The notes under the pieces: model-generated
The model's input: only the letters and a program-made list of their open reading frames with translations
Databases searched by the model: none
Told to the model about the DNA's origin: nothing
Part shown: piece by piece, positions 16,520-25,775 of the stretch
How positions within the stretch are numbered: position 1 is the first letter of the stretch
How the letters are laid out: each line of letters begins with the position of its first letter
Origin: DASRDU01 sp035560235
GTDB taxonomy: Bacteria; Acidobacteriota; Blastocatellia; RBC074
NCBI GenBank assembly: GCA_035560235.1
Contig: DATMAG010000019.1
Span: forward strand, 1 to 29,026
DNA length: 29,026 nt
Reading direction: 5' to 3'
Translations under genes and position numbers: made by a program

Positions 16520-16894
16520 TCAATTCCTTTGCTGAAGCGGCAGCACCCGCACTCGCAGCCGCGCTTCATCCACTACGATCAGCGCTTCTGTTGCAAGCTG
16601 AACCTCATATTGCTTCAGCGCAGCGACGATCACCTTTTCAAGATGAGACGGTGTGACATTCTGCGTGCGCACCTGAATCACACTCGGTCCCATTGCCTGT
16701 GTCGCTGCGAGCATTGCGCCAAAATCGAGGTCATGCGTGAAAACGATGTGACTGTTTGCCAGCGCCCATTGCATAACCTCACGGTCAGGGGCGCGTGGAT
16801 CACCGACCGCTGACCAGTGAACAGTTGGCCAGCCATACTTTTCCAGTACCGCGACCCACTGTGGCGACAGATTCATGTCGAGCAGGATTTTCAT
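16520..16894 (-). CDS. DUF5615-family PIN-like protein (toxin-like)
   Basis: This is a 124-residue protein with its ATG at 16894 overlapping the end of the DUF433 gene by 4 nt (ATGA). The PIN-like pattern is clear: MKILLDMNLSP at the start (Asp6), GDPRAPDREVMQWA with acidic residues near 31-38, VFTHDLDFGAML (Asp55, Asp57) and VQVRTQNVTP-like strand. These are the acidic metal-binding positions of DUF5615 PIN-like nucleases. In the family such proteins form toxin-antitoxin modules with a DUF433 protein, as here. The gene is intact. RNA cleavage is inferred from the family. Confidence 0.9.
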   Translation of the reverse strand: MKILLDMNLSPQWVAVLEKYGWPTVHWSAVGDPRAPDREVMQWALANSHIVFTHDLDFGAMLAATQAMGPSVIQVRTQNVTPSHLEKVIVAALKQYEVQLATEALIVVDEARLRVRVLPLQQRN

Positions 16895-17118
16895 GCTACT
16901 GCCAGCGGATCTTCAATTTCTTCCACACGCCAGGCAGCATAAGCCAGAGCCTCACGCAGGTCTTCCAGTTCAAGATAAGGATAGAGCCTCAGGATTTCTT
17001 CCTCAGAATGCCCGGCAGCCATCAGCCCGACGACGGTTCCGACCGTGACGCGCAACCCGCGCAGGCAGGGCTTGCCGCCCATGACCTGCGGATCAAAAGT
17101 GATTCTTTCCAGTTTCAT
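16891..17118 (-). CDS. DUF433-family protein (antitoxin-like)
   Basis: This is a 75-residue protein with its ATG at 17118 and AAGGA upstream. It shows the DUF433 signature in order: ITFDPQVMGGKPCLRGLRVTV, then VVGLMAAGHSEEEIL, YPYLELEDLREALAYAAW. The fold is a small winged-helix/HTH-like domain. It is encoded first and overlaps the PIN-like gene, the usual antitoxin-toxin order, and probably autoregulates the pair. It starts 42 nt after the stop of pepP on the same strand, so readthrough from pepP is possible. Confidence 0.92.
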   Translation of the reverse strand: MKLERITFDPQVMGGKPCLRGLRVTVGTVVGLMAAGHSEEEILRLYPYLELEDLREALAYAAWRVEEIEDPLAVA

Positions 17119-17159
17119 TGCTGCTTCCTTAAGGATTGCCCGGATGATTTGACACAGAA

Positions 17160-18473
17160 CTAAACCGCCATCTGAAAAGTTTCCCGCATCACTGCCTCGA
17201 CTTCCGGCACTGCCTTCGGCACGAGCGAAGTCATCACCTCACAGCCGCTCTCAGTCACCACCACGTCATCTTCGATGCGGACGCCGATGTTGTAAAACTC
17301 TTCGCTGACGCCTTCGGCGCCGGGCTGAATGTAAACGCCGGGTTCTACGGTGAAGCACATGCCGGGTTCGAGTTTGCGCCATTCGTCGCCGACCTTGTAA
17401 CGGCCCACGTCATGTACGTCCATGCCGAGCCAGTGGCCGGTGCGGTGCATGAAAAATTTTGTGTATTCCTTCTTTTCGATGATCTCTTTCTTGTCGCCCC
17501 TGAGCAGGCCCAGGTTCAGGAGGCCTTCGGTGACGACTTCAACGGCGCGGTCGTGCAGGGCCATGAAGCTTTCGCCAGGTTTCACCATTCTGATGACTTC
17601 AGTATTGGCCTGGAGCACGACTTCATAAACGGCCTGCTGCGCGCGGGTGAATTGACCGTTCGCCGGAAAGGTGCGCGTGATGTCGCCCGCGAACATCTCG
17701 TATTCAGCGCCCGCGTCAATCAGCACCAGGTCGCCATCGGCAATCTGTTTTGTGTTCGTGTTGTAATGCAGAATCGTCGAATTGAAACCCGACCCGACAA
17801 TCGAACCGTAAGCCGGAGCCGACGCGCCGTTTTTGCGAAAGACATATTCGATGATCGCTTCAAGTTCGTATTCATACATGCCGGGGCGGCAGGCTTTCAT
17901 CGCGGCGATGTGAGCTTCGGCACTGATGCGGGCCGCCGTGCGCAGGCTGTGCAGTTCGGCTTCGCTCTTGCGCAGGCGCATTTCGTGCAGGATGTTGCCC
18001 GGATCAATGATCGTCGAAGGCGCTTCGATGCCGGTGCGAATCTGCGCCCTGATGCGATTGATGAGCGTGATCATCCGGTGATCGAATGATTCAGCAAGGC
18101 CGAGGCGGTAATAGAGCTTTGAATTGCCGCCCAGGTATTTCGGCAGCACTTCGTCAAGTTTGCCGATTTCATACGCCGCATCAGCGCCGAACCCGGCAAT
18201 CGCGCCCTCGACTCCGGTGCGCAGCCCGTCCCAGATTTCGCGCTCCCGGTCGCGCTGTCGCACGAACAGCACGTACTTGTGTTCGGCGTGGCCGGGACAC
18301 AGCACCGCGACCGATTCAGGTTCATTGAGTCCGGTGAGGTAATAAAAATCGCTGTTCTGACGAAATTCAAAATGCGTGTCGGCATTGCGCAGAATTTCGG
18401 GCGCGGCGGGAAAGACGGCGACGCTGCCCGGTTCCATGCGGTTACTGAATTCGATGATTCTGGCTGGTTTCAT
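17160..18473 (-). CDS. pepP: Xaa-Pro aminopeptidase (aminopeptidase P, M24B)
   Basis: This is a 437-residue protein with its ATG at 18473 and an AGGAG site upstream. The AMP_N domain occupies about 1-125 (EFRQNSDFYYLTGLNEPE) and the pita-bread M24 domain about 175-430. All five metal ligands are visible: Asp253 (LIDAGAEYE), Asp264 (FAGDITRTFP), His347 (HRTGHWLGMDVHD), Glu377 (VEPGVYI) and Glu401 (VRIEDDV). The length is normal for the family. It removes N-terminal residues preceding proline in the cytoplasm. It is divergent from mqnC, with an extended -10 promoter about 45 nt upstream. Confidence 0.97.
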   Translation of the reverse strand: MKPARIIEFSNRMEPGSVAVFPAAPEILRNADTHFEFRQNSDFYYLTGLNEPESVAVLCPGHAEHKYVLFVRQRDREREIWDGLRTGVEGAIAGFGADAAYEIGKLDEVLPKYLGGNSKLYYRLGLAESFDHRMITLINRIRAQIRTGIEAPSTIIDPGNILHEMRLRKSEAELHSLRTAARISAEAHIAAMKACRPGMYEYELEAIIEYVFRKNGASAPAYGSIVGSGFNSTILHYNTNTKQIADGDLVLIDAGAEYEMFAGDITRTFPANGQFTRAQQAVYEVVLQANTEVIRMVKPGESFMALHDRAVEVVTEGLLNLGLLRGDKKEIIEKKEYTKFFMHRTGHWLGMDVHDVGRYKVGDEWRKLEPGMCFTVEPGVYIQPGAEGVSEEFYNIGVRIEDDVVVTESGCEVMTSLVPKAVPEVEAVMRETFQMAV

Positions 18474-18516
18474 TGAAGCGTGCTCCTGTCCGATCTGTTG
18501 GTGTTGAAGAGACGGT

Positions 18517-18525
18517 AGTATAGCA
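18517..18525 (-). promoter_or_regulatory. Extended -10 promoter for pepP
   Basis: On the minus strand the sequence reads TGCTATACT: an extended TGn followed by TATACT, five of six matches to TATAAT. No good -35 is present, as expected for extended -10 promoters. The start site would fall near 18510, giving a leader of about 37 nt to the pepP ATG. Confidence 0.45.
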
Positions 18526-18552
18526 GAGAGCCGGAAAGAGGAAATTCAGTCG

Positions 18553-18582
18553 CTGGCAGATTCGCGCTGTGCCGGATAGAAT
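18553..18582 (+). promoter_or_regulatory. Possible promoter for mqnC
   Basis: CTGGCA (18553-18558) and TAGAAT (18577-18582) are 18 bp apart. The -10 box matches at five of six positions and the -35 at four of six. It lies about 70 bp upstream of the ATG at 18652. The mqnC start itself has no strong Shine-Dalgarno. Confidence 0.35.
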
Positions 18583-18651
18583 GCAGTTCTGAAGGCTGCT
18601 GCTGAGCCGACAGCTCATCGGGCATCAATCATCCCTGTCATCAGAATCATT

Positions 18652-19752
<1,101 letters not shown>

Positions 19753-19876
19753 AAGTCACCGACAATCTGCACATCGCGGAGTTGCTGATAAACGTTGTAT
19801 CAGTGATTCCAGGCTTCCCGACCCGGCGGGCAGCATTTCGATCCACTGTTTCGCCTTCTCTGACAGCACCCCGACT

Positions 19877-20233
19877 TTATCGCTGCTTCTGACCACCTGT
19901 TCTGCGCTCCCACCAGTGGGCCAGGACCTGAATGCCGAAGGTGACCAGAATGATTCCGGACGCAGGCGCGGTGCGGGCGGGCAGAGGCTGAATGATGAGC
20001 TGCGCGAGGCCGAGCGCCAGAAGCATCACGCCCGCTGAAAGGCCTGCCCAGGAGGGAAAGCCAAAGGCCCTGTCGAGGCTGTGCAGACCCATCAGGAACG
20101 CGCCTGCCGCGAACCAGCAATCCTGTTGTCCGGGTTTTTCCGGCACGCCGCCGATGATGATCAGGCCGGCTGCGTAAAACAAAAGGCCCAGTGTCACCAG
20201 AATCGCGCGCTTCGGATTTGCTGTCAGTTCCAT
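19877..20233 (-). CDS. Small membrane protein, about four transmembrane segments
   Basis: This is a 118-residue protein with its ATG at 20233 behind GGGAGG. Hydrophobic segments lie at about 10-28 (AILVTLGLLFYAAGLIIIG), 38-50, 62-83 (WAGLSAGVMLLALGLAQLII) and 90-107 (SGIILVTFGIQVLAHWW), with a basic C-terminus (ERRTGGQKQR). There are no conserved catalytic residues. It is convergent with mqnC and has no partner gene, so I propose no function. Confidence 0.8.
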   Translation of the reverse strand: MELTANPKRAILVTLGLLFYAAGLIIIGGVPEKPGQQDCWFAAGAFLMGLHSLDRAFGFPSWAGLSAGVMLLALGLAQLIIQPLPARTAPASGIILVTFGIQVLAHWWERRTGGQKQR

Positions 20234-20764
20234 GGCTTCCTCCCGAAATTGAATCGCAGTATCTGTAGTCAGTTCAGATGAAAGGCCGTCTCACCGCACT
20301 TGCCGCCTTCACCATGGACTGGCTGTCTGCACGAATTCATGTCGGGCTGTCGGCGATTTTTTTTCGGGCCTCTGAATATTTCGATCAACAAAGTAAAAAG
20401 TCATTGACAATAGATTCGTGATACCTAGAATACGCGCTGCCAGCGAAGGCAGTGTTGTTCACCTGACATTGCGCCTGTTCCCGCCTTCGAGGCATTCCCC
20501 GCCCTGGGATTTCCACCGGAGACAACCCGAAAAACCGCTTCCGGAAAGGCCTGGATAAGCAATGAGGTCCCGATGATGGTGTGCCGGACACGCTGACTAC
20601 TACCCGCAGCAGCCATCCTTCCGGCAGACAGAAAAATTGCGGTTTCCGGCCCCGTCTGAATCAAGCCGAACAATCAGTGACTTTATCGGGCCGCACTGGC
20701 AGCTCGCAGTGCGCGGCTCGCTTCCATTCGTGTATCCGCTCTCAGGCGAAAGGTAGTAAGGACT
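20234..20764. other. 530-bp intergenic region upstream of S8 protease
   Basis: No gene is supported in this stretch; short frames on both strands lack ribosome sites. It contains a strong sigma-70-like promoter at 20404-20431 reading toward the protease, followed by a leader of about 327 nt. I did not recognise a known riboswitch or small RNA in the leader. Confidence 0.5.
20404..20431 (+). promoter_or_regulatory. Strong sigma-70-like promoter upstream of the S8 protease
   Basis: A perfect TTGACA (20404-20409), a 16-bp spacer and TAGAAT (20426-20431, five of six) lie in an AT-rich patch. The predicted start is near 20438. The first supported gene on this strand is the protease at 20765, leaving a long leader of about 327 nt. 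Confidence 0.6.
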
Positions 20765-22741
20765 ATGAAATTCGTGCCCACAGAGCAGCAGTCCTCCGCG
20801 CTCAGACACTCTGCTGATGCTCTGCTTTCGAATCTTCCCCGGCTCGTGTGGCCACTCCTGCTTGTGTGCGTGCTGGCCGGTTTCGTTTATGCGGATAATC
20901 CGCGCAGCGCCACCACCCGGCCGCGTTACGTCACCCGCAAAGTTGATGATCCGCCCAGAACGATTGACGCGCGCCGGGTGGATGAGTCGCGCAAAAACAT
21001 CTCCGGCCAGCTTTCGGTCGAACTCAGTCGCGCCACGCAGCGCAACGAACGCCGCGTCCTCGCAGAGCGCCGCACCTTCATCGTGCAGATGAACGGCCTC
21101 AGCGATCAGAATCTGACCCGGCTGCGGGCGGCTGGCGCGCAGGTCAGAAAGGTCTTTCGCTCGCTCGATCAGGTAGTGGTTGAAATGCCGCTGGGCCGGG
21201 TGCCCGGTCTGGCCGGAACGGGAGTTTCCTCCTTCATTTCAGGTGAACGAGTCGTGCGTTCGCTCGGTCACGTCGAGGTTACTACCGGAGCGATGCAGGC
21301 GCGTGAACTTCTCGGCAGCGATTCAACGCTTGACGGTTCGGGCATCGGTATCGCGGTTCTCGACAGCGGGATTGATGAAAAACACGCGCTGCTGCGCAGT
21401 GGCGGCAATCATCCCGGTGTCGTCGCCCGCCTTGATTTCACGGGGCAGGGAAAGACTGATGATACTTATGGTCACGGCACGCACGTCGCTTCACTGCTGG
21501 CCGGGCGCGGCGACTGGGCCGGTGGACAGTATCGCGGCATCGCGCCGGGCGCGCATCTCATCAGCCTGCGCGTGCTGGATGACAACGGCGTCGGCAGCGA
21601 AAGCGCCATCATCGCCGCCCTCAACTGGTGCATTGAAAACCGGGAAGCTTACAACCTGCGCATCATCAATCTGAGCCTCGGCGCGCTGGTAACCGATTCG
21701 TGGCGCAACGATCCGCTCTGCCAGGCCGTGCGCCGCGCTCACGACGCTGGCATCGTCGTCATCTGCGCCGCCGGAAACAGCGGAAAGGATGCGAACGGCA
21801 ACAAGGTTTACGGCGGGATTCACTCGCCCGGCATAGATCCGTCGGTCATCACTGTTGGAGCCGCAACAACCTTTGGCACCGATGCGCGCTCGGATGACCG
21901 CGTGGCGACTTACAGTTCGCGCGGCCCGACGCTCGGGTACACCATTGATGAAAACGGCAACAAACGCTATGACAATCTGATCAAGCCCGACCTCATCGCG
22001 CCGGGCAACAGGCTGATCGGGGCGAGCAGTTCGACCTCGGACGGCCAGCCGAACCGGCTGATCGGGCAGCATCCCGAACTCAGCGCCGGTCTCAGTGCTG
22101 ACCCTTCGGAACAACTGATGAGCTTCAGCGGCAGTTCGATGGCGGCTCCGGTCGTCGCGGGCGCGGCGGCGCTGCTGCTGCAGGCCCGGCCCGGACTGAC
22201 GCCGAATCTGGTCAAGGCAGTTCTGATGTACACTGCGCAGCCGCTTGCCGGATTCAATAACTTCGAGCAGGGCACAGGCGAACTGAACATCGAAGGCGCA
22301 GTGCGCCTGGCGAAGCTGATTCGGCAGGATGCCGCCACGCTCAGTCACAATCAGCCGATGCTTGACGGCGATCTGCCCGACTCTCAGGGCAGCCTGATTG
22401 CCGGTGAGGCCTGTCAGTGGAGCCAGGGCGTGATGCTCAATTACTGCTTTGCCACAGGCCGCAAACTGATCACGCACTGGCAGGGCGCTTATTCGCGCAG
22501 CCTGCTGCTCGCCGATGCCGTGCGCGTTGATGGGCGCCGCCTCCGCAGCGACCGGAGTCTGCTCTCGCCCGGCATCGAACTGAGCGGCGGCCCGGTCAGA
22601 ATAGACAGCGCAGGCATCATCCTGGCAGACGGGATCATCCTGGCCGATGGGATCATCCTGGCAGACGGGATTATTCTGGCTGATGGAATCATCCTTGCGG
22701 ACGGGATTATTCTGGCTGATGGCATTATTCTCGCTGACTGA
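20765..22741 (+). CDS. S8 family subtilisin-like protease with C-terminal GIILAD repeats
   Basis: This is a 658-residue protein. A membrane segment at about 29-43 (VWPLLLVCVLAGFVYA) acts as signal peptide or anchor after a 28-residue N-terminus. Residues 102-165 look like an I9-type inhibitor propeptide (RRTFIVQMNG...RSLDQVVVEMP). The catalytic domain has Asp200 (IAVLDSGID), His237 (YGHGTHVASL), the oxyanion Asn338 (CAAGNSG) and Ser458 (FSGSSMAAPVVAG). Residues 480-616 are a less defined region. The last 42 residues (617-658) are exactly seven copies of GIILAD, running to the stop. The repeat may be an envelope attachment or assembly segment. An active exported endopeptidase is likely. Confidence 0.95.
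   Translation: MKFVPTEQQSSALRHSADALLSNLPRLVWPLLLVCVLAGFVYADNPRSATTRPRYVTRKVDDPPRTIDARRVDESRKNISGQLSVELSRATQRNERRVLAERRTFIVQMNGLSDQNLTRLRAAGAQVRKVFRSLDQVVVEMPLGRVPGLAGTGVSSFISGERVVRSLGHVEVTTGAMQARELLGSDSTLDGSGIGIAVLDSGIDEKHALLRSGGNHPGVVARLDFTGQGKTDDTYGHGTHVASLLAGRGDWAGGQYRGIAPGAHLISLRVLDDNGVGSESAIIAALNWCIENREAYNLRIINLSLGALVTDSWRNDPLCQAVRRAHDAGIVVICAAGNSGKDANGNKVYGGIHSPGIDPSVITVGAATTFGTDARSDDRVATYSSRGPTLGYTIDENGNKRYDNLIKPDLIAPGNRLIGASSSTSDGQPNRLIGQHPELSAGLSADPSEQLMSFSGSSMAAPVVAGAAALLLQARPGLTPNLVKAVLMYTAQPLAGFNNFEQGTGELNIEGAVRLAKLIRQDAATLSHNQPMLDGDLPDSQGSLIAGEACQWSQGVMLNYCFATGRKLITHWQGAYSRSLLLADAVRVDGRRLRSDRSLLSPGIELSGGPVRIDSAGIILADGIILADGIILADGIILADGIILADGIILADGIILAD
22613..22738 (+). repeat. 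Seven 18-bp tandem units encoding GIILAD
   Basis: The unit is GGN-AT[CT]-AT[CT]-CT[GTC]-GC[AGCT]-GA[CT], seven times without interruption to the stop codon. The third-codon positions vary between units, so selection keeps the peptide repeat while DNA identity decays. Confidence 0.95.
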
Positions 22742-22834
22742 AGGCGAAATGCTTCTCAGGTCACTGCGGCCCGGCTTTGCTGACTGAATTTCGCAGGCGC
22801 GCATAGTGCTACAACGAGAAATAGTTCTTTGATA

Positions 22835-22864
22835 TTCTCCCGGTCGTAAGGCTGACTGGGAGAA
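22835..22864. repeat. 11-bp hairpin just upstream of the IS701-like remnant
   Basis: TTCTCCCGGTC (22835-22845) pairs with GACTGGGAGAA (22854-22864) across an 8-nt loop, with one G-U pair. It ends 4 nt before the transposase ATG at 22869. The position fits a structure that limits readthrough translation of transposase or forms part of the left end of the element. There is no U-tract. Confidence 0.6.
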
Positions 22865-22868
22865 CAGA

Positions 22869-23676
22869 ATGAGCAGATCTAAAATGGTTCAGGGCGAAGT
22901 CGCCCCCCTCGCCGCCACCGAGCAACCAGCCTCCGAGCGAGACTCCGGCTCGCCGCGTCGGCGAAACGACTGGCGTCGGAGTTGAATGGCTATTACGCCG
23001 AATATGCGCCGCTATGAGCGCGCAGCGAACAACGTGAATGGGCGCAGTTGTATCTGCGCGGACAGCTTTCGGACCTGGAGCGCAAGAGCATCGAGCCGAT
23101 GGTCCTGCGCGAACGCGGCAAAGCCCCGAACGCCGTGCGAGCCGTCCAGCAGTTCATCGGCGAAGGAGCCTGGGATGATAATCGTATTTTGGAACGGCAT
23201 CGGCAGTTGGTCGCACAAGACCGCGGCGAGCCGGACGCCACGGTGATCCCTGACGGCAGCGGCTTCCCAAAGGCGAACACTCGGTCGGCGTGCAGCGGCA
23301 GTGCTGCAGCGCTTTGGGCAGGATCGCCAACTGCCAGCCAGGCGTCTTCCTGGCTTACGTGTCGAGTCGCGGCTACACGTTCCTGGATCGCCGACTTTAT
23401 ATGCCTGAAGTGTGATTTGACAAAGCACACGCTGCCAAACGCAAAAAATGCGGAGTCCCCGAGGGCTTGATCTTCAAGACCGAGCCGACACTGGGGCTGG
23501 AGATGCTCAGAGAGCTTGCCCGGCAGGGAGTCGTGCCGTTTCGCCGGGTTAACGCCGACGAGCATTACGGAATGAATCCTGACTTTCTCGATGGCGTGGC
23601 CAGTCTCGACAAATGGTACTTCGCCGAAGTGCCCTGTACGACGATGGTCTGGCCGGAGGACGTGAAGATCCTGTCG
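22869..23676 (+). pseudogene. IS701-family transposase remnant (DDE)
   Basis: Read across frames the protein follows the IS701 family: QREWAQLYLRGQLSDLERKS, NAVRAVQQFIGEGAWDD, VIPDGSGFP (first catalytic Asp), FLAYVSSRGYTFLDRRLY, KKCGVPEGLIFKTEP, NADEHYGMNPDFLDGV (second acidic site), LDKWYFAEVP. It is broken by a frameshift near 22980, an in-frame TGA at 23015-23017, a frameshift near 23270 and an in-frame TGA at 23413-23415. At about 23673 it stops and the sequence becomes RHS core copy R4, so the C-terminal third and right end are missing. The copy is dead and old. It replaced the tip of R4. Confidence 0.88.
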
Positions 23677-24030
23677 CCCAGTCCCGCTCGTAGCCCGTGA
23701 ACTTGTGCGAGTTGAGCGAGACGCTGCCCGTCTCCAGCACGGCTTTCCCGTAAGGATCAAACTCGCCACGCCAGACAACCGCCCCGCTCGTGTTCGTCAG
23801 CCTGCGCGTGCTGCCGAGGTGATCGTTGTGCGTCCAGTAAAACTGCCCGTCCGGCGTCTGCTCGGCGATCAGCTTGCCGCTGGCATAAACGTAAGCCCGG
23901 TTGAGCACCGCCTGGCTGCCTTCGATCTCCATCGCCACCTGCCCCAGCACGCTCGATTTGACGTAGTAAATCGGCGCGCTGCCGTTTGAGACGGCCTTCA
24001 CCCGCAGCCCGTCGCCGTCGTAGCGTGAGG
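23670..24030 (-). pseudogene. RHS core fragment R4, tip lost
   Basis: In the minus direction the fragment starts near 24030 with SRYDGDGLRVKAV and runs through IYYVKSSVLGQVAMEIEG, NRAYVYASGKLIAEQTPDG, WTHNDHLGSTRRLTNT and TGYERDWA. It then breaks at about 23673 into IS701-like sequence. This is the RHS-associated core region just before the tip, nearly identical to copies R1-R3. It lacks a start, the DPxNLIDPxG end and any tip. It follows the 226-residue membrane gene by about 40 bp, the expected place for the next cassette. Confidence 0.9.
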
Positions 24031-24069
24031 TGGCACATTCTTTTTGACCACCACTCTGTTACAGAATAA

Positions 24070-24750
24070 TCAATGCCGCAATTTGCAATAACCAGTTTTC
24101 TTGAAATATTTTATTGATTCAAACAGAAATATAAAAGATACAGGTGCCGCCAGTCGTCCCACATAGGAATTCTCCAAGTATCCATTTATTGCTGCCATTC
24201 CGCTAACTAGGAAGATCAGATTGAGCCATATGAATATTCTGACTTCGCGGCGCAACATTGCATCTATGCGTGTCTTAATATTAAAGCTTTGTAAAACTGT
24301 CATATGTGTACTGCCTTTTTTCTTACTCCCTTTATCAGAAGAATAAGCTGAATATTGCCTGAGATATTGATCCCACTTTTGAAAACAGATGAAGTAAACA
24401 TAATAGTAGCCTGCGGCATAAGCAAAGCAGATCTGACTTATAAATACACCTGCTGGAGCATCTGCTATGGTTATTTCTGCCGCAAATCCCGCTAAAAGCC
24501 AGAATAAAGCAAACGCTATGACTGCATTATCTCTGACTTCTGACTGGGGTACTCTGGCAAGAATAATACCTAAAATACTTAACCCGATCCAAGGAATGCC
24601 AAGAAACCGCAAATGATTGATCAGATATGGAGATTTAAGTAATAGAAACTGGTTGTTATATAAACTAAATTCTGGCAGAACAATTATGCAGATCAGCCCT
24701 ATGAGGAATGATAACAATGTTTGAGAATACATAAGAATTCGATATTCCAT
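24070..24750 (-). CDS. Multi-pass membrane protein, candidate immunity for RHS tip R3
   Basis: This is a 226-residue, AT-rich gene. About six hydrophobic segments lie near 9-27, 47-65, 78-94, 104-125, 172-190 and 200-216, with a charged loop at 138-168 (SSDKGSKKKGS...KTRIDAMLRREVR). I do not recognise a family. It lies directly downstream of the R3 tip gene (214-bp gap) and ends 40 bp before RHS fragment R4, the usual place of an immunity gene. A membrane immunity protein suits a tip that carries a glycine-zipper hydrophobic segment. The ribosome site is weak. The function is inferred from position. Confidence 0.7.
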   Translation of the reverse strand: MEYRILMYSQTLLSFLIGLICIIVLPEFSLYNNQFLLLKSPYLINHLRFLGIPWIGLSILGIILARVPQSEVRDNAVIAFALFWLLAGFAAEITIADAPAGVFISQICFAYAAGYYYVYFICFQKWDQYLRQYSAYSSDKGSKKKGSTHMTVLQSFNIKTRIDAMLRREVRIFIWLNLIFLVSGMAAINGYLENSYVGRLAAPVSFIFLFESIKYFKKTGYCKLRH

Positions 24751-24964
24751 ACCTGTGAACCTACCCTAAACATAATATCAAAAACCATAGCAGTGACCTT
24801 GCCGCATCTGTCCACACAATAGTGCTTTTCTTCGCAATATGTGCGCACACTTGCGGATTATTGCGGTAGGAAATGCACGAGTTTGTTCGCAGTCAACGCA
24901 GGACATCACGATCATCAATCTGCTCTGTGCTCTGCAATTTGTGTTTTGAGATAGTTTCTCAATT

Positions 24965-25768
24965 TCAAGTACTTTGATTACACCCCATTGCTCTGCACCT
25001 AGACCGTGCAGACCTTACACACTGATCCCAAACAGCATATCCAGACGATAGCGCAAGCAATGACGTGTTTCCTCCCGGGATGTGACTTATCGCATAGACG
25101 CATGACCAGAAACCCATATAACTTTCGCTGAAAGCATCACAGAAGTGCCCCACGGCTACATTAGCCAAGGTCCCGCCCACCAATCCAACAAATGCTCCAA
25201 CAAGCGCTCCGGCACCGCCCGCCAAAATTGCTCCTACCGCTGCACCAAAAGCTACATTTATTCCTGCTATCAATGCTGTAGCTTTCAGATGGCATGTGCT
25301 GCTTTCTCTATCTTCGCATGCTTTGCAATCTTCACCTAACGCCAGTCCAGTGAGACCACAGCTCCCAGCCCCTGTAGATTCTCCCCAAGCCCCCTCACCA
25401 CCAAATCCTGGCCCTCCGCCAGCCCAGCCTCCGCTCCAGTCTCCCATATCGCCGCCTTCAATGAAGCAATTTGATCCGTTATAAGGATCCAGACCCCTGG
25501 GATCGATCAGATTTATCGGATCGGAGTACACATAGCTGTACCGATTGAAGCTCTGCGGCTTGCGTTTTCTCGCTCCCGCCAGAATATCAGGCTTCTTGTT
25601 CCCACACCCCTGCGACACCGGATCGGACTGCATAAACCGTCCGTACTGCGAGGTGTACATCCGCGCATTCGCGTAATCCAGCCCCGTCGCCCAGTCCCGC
25701 TCGTAGCCCGTGTACTTATGCGAATTCAAGGACACTGAGCCTGTCTCCAGCACTGTTTTCCCGAACGG
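24965..25768 (-). CDS. Orphan RHS tip cassette R3: core end plus Cys-rich glycine-zipper effector
   Basis: RHS homology starts abruptly at about 25768 (DPFGKTVLETG) and continues TGYERDWATGLDYANARMY, GRFMQSDPVSQGCGN, NRYSYVYSDPINLIDPRG, which ends the conserved part. No good start codon exists; a GTG at 25753 is the first possible. It lacks the N-terminal RHS shell. From there 175 unique residues follow: a Gly/Trp-rich linker (GGWAGGGPGFGGEGAWGE), a 43-residue glycine-zipper hydrophobic segment (about 160-202 counted from the GTG) and ten Cys in the tip. The tip is probably a membrane-acting effector, silent unless recombined onto a full RHS gene. The 115-residue membrane gene ends only 7 bp upstream. 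Confidence 0.85.
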   Translation of the reverse strand, partial: PFGKTVLETGSVSLNSHKYTGYERDWATGLDYANARMYTSQYGRFMQSDPVSQGCGNKKPDILAGARKRKPQSFNRYSYVYSDPINLIDPRGLDPYNGSNCFIEGGDMGDWSGGWAGGGPGFGGEGAWGESTGAGSCGLTGLALGEDCKACEDRESSTCHLKATALIAGINVAFGAAVGAILAGGAGALVGAFVGLVGGTLANVAVGHFCDAFSESYMGFWSCVYAISHIPGGNTSLLALSSGYAVWDQCVRSARSRCRAMGCNQST

Positions 25769-25775
25769 GTCACAC

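Noticed and set aside
19785..19803. CTGATA/TATCAG hairpin after mqnC as a terminator
   Set aside because: Six-pair stem without a T-tract on either strand.
22613..22738. Tandem units considered as a CRISPR or minisatellite
   Set aside because: Contiguous 18-bp codon-phased units with no spacers, inside a reading frame.
21491..22804. Minus-strand frame of 437 codons
   Set aside because: Antisense to the S8 protease whose full catalytic set is on the plus strand.
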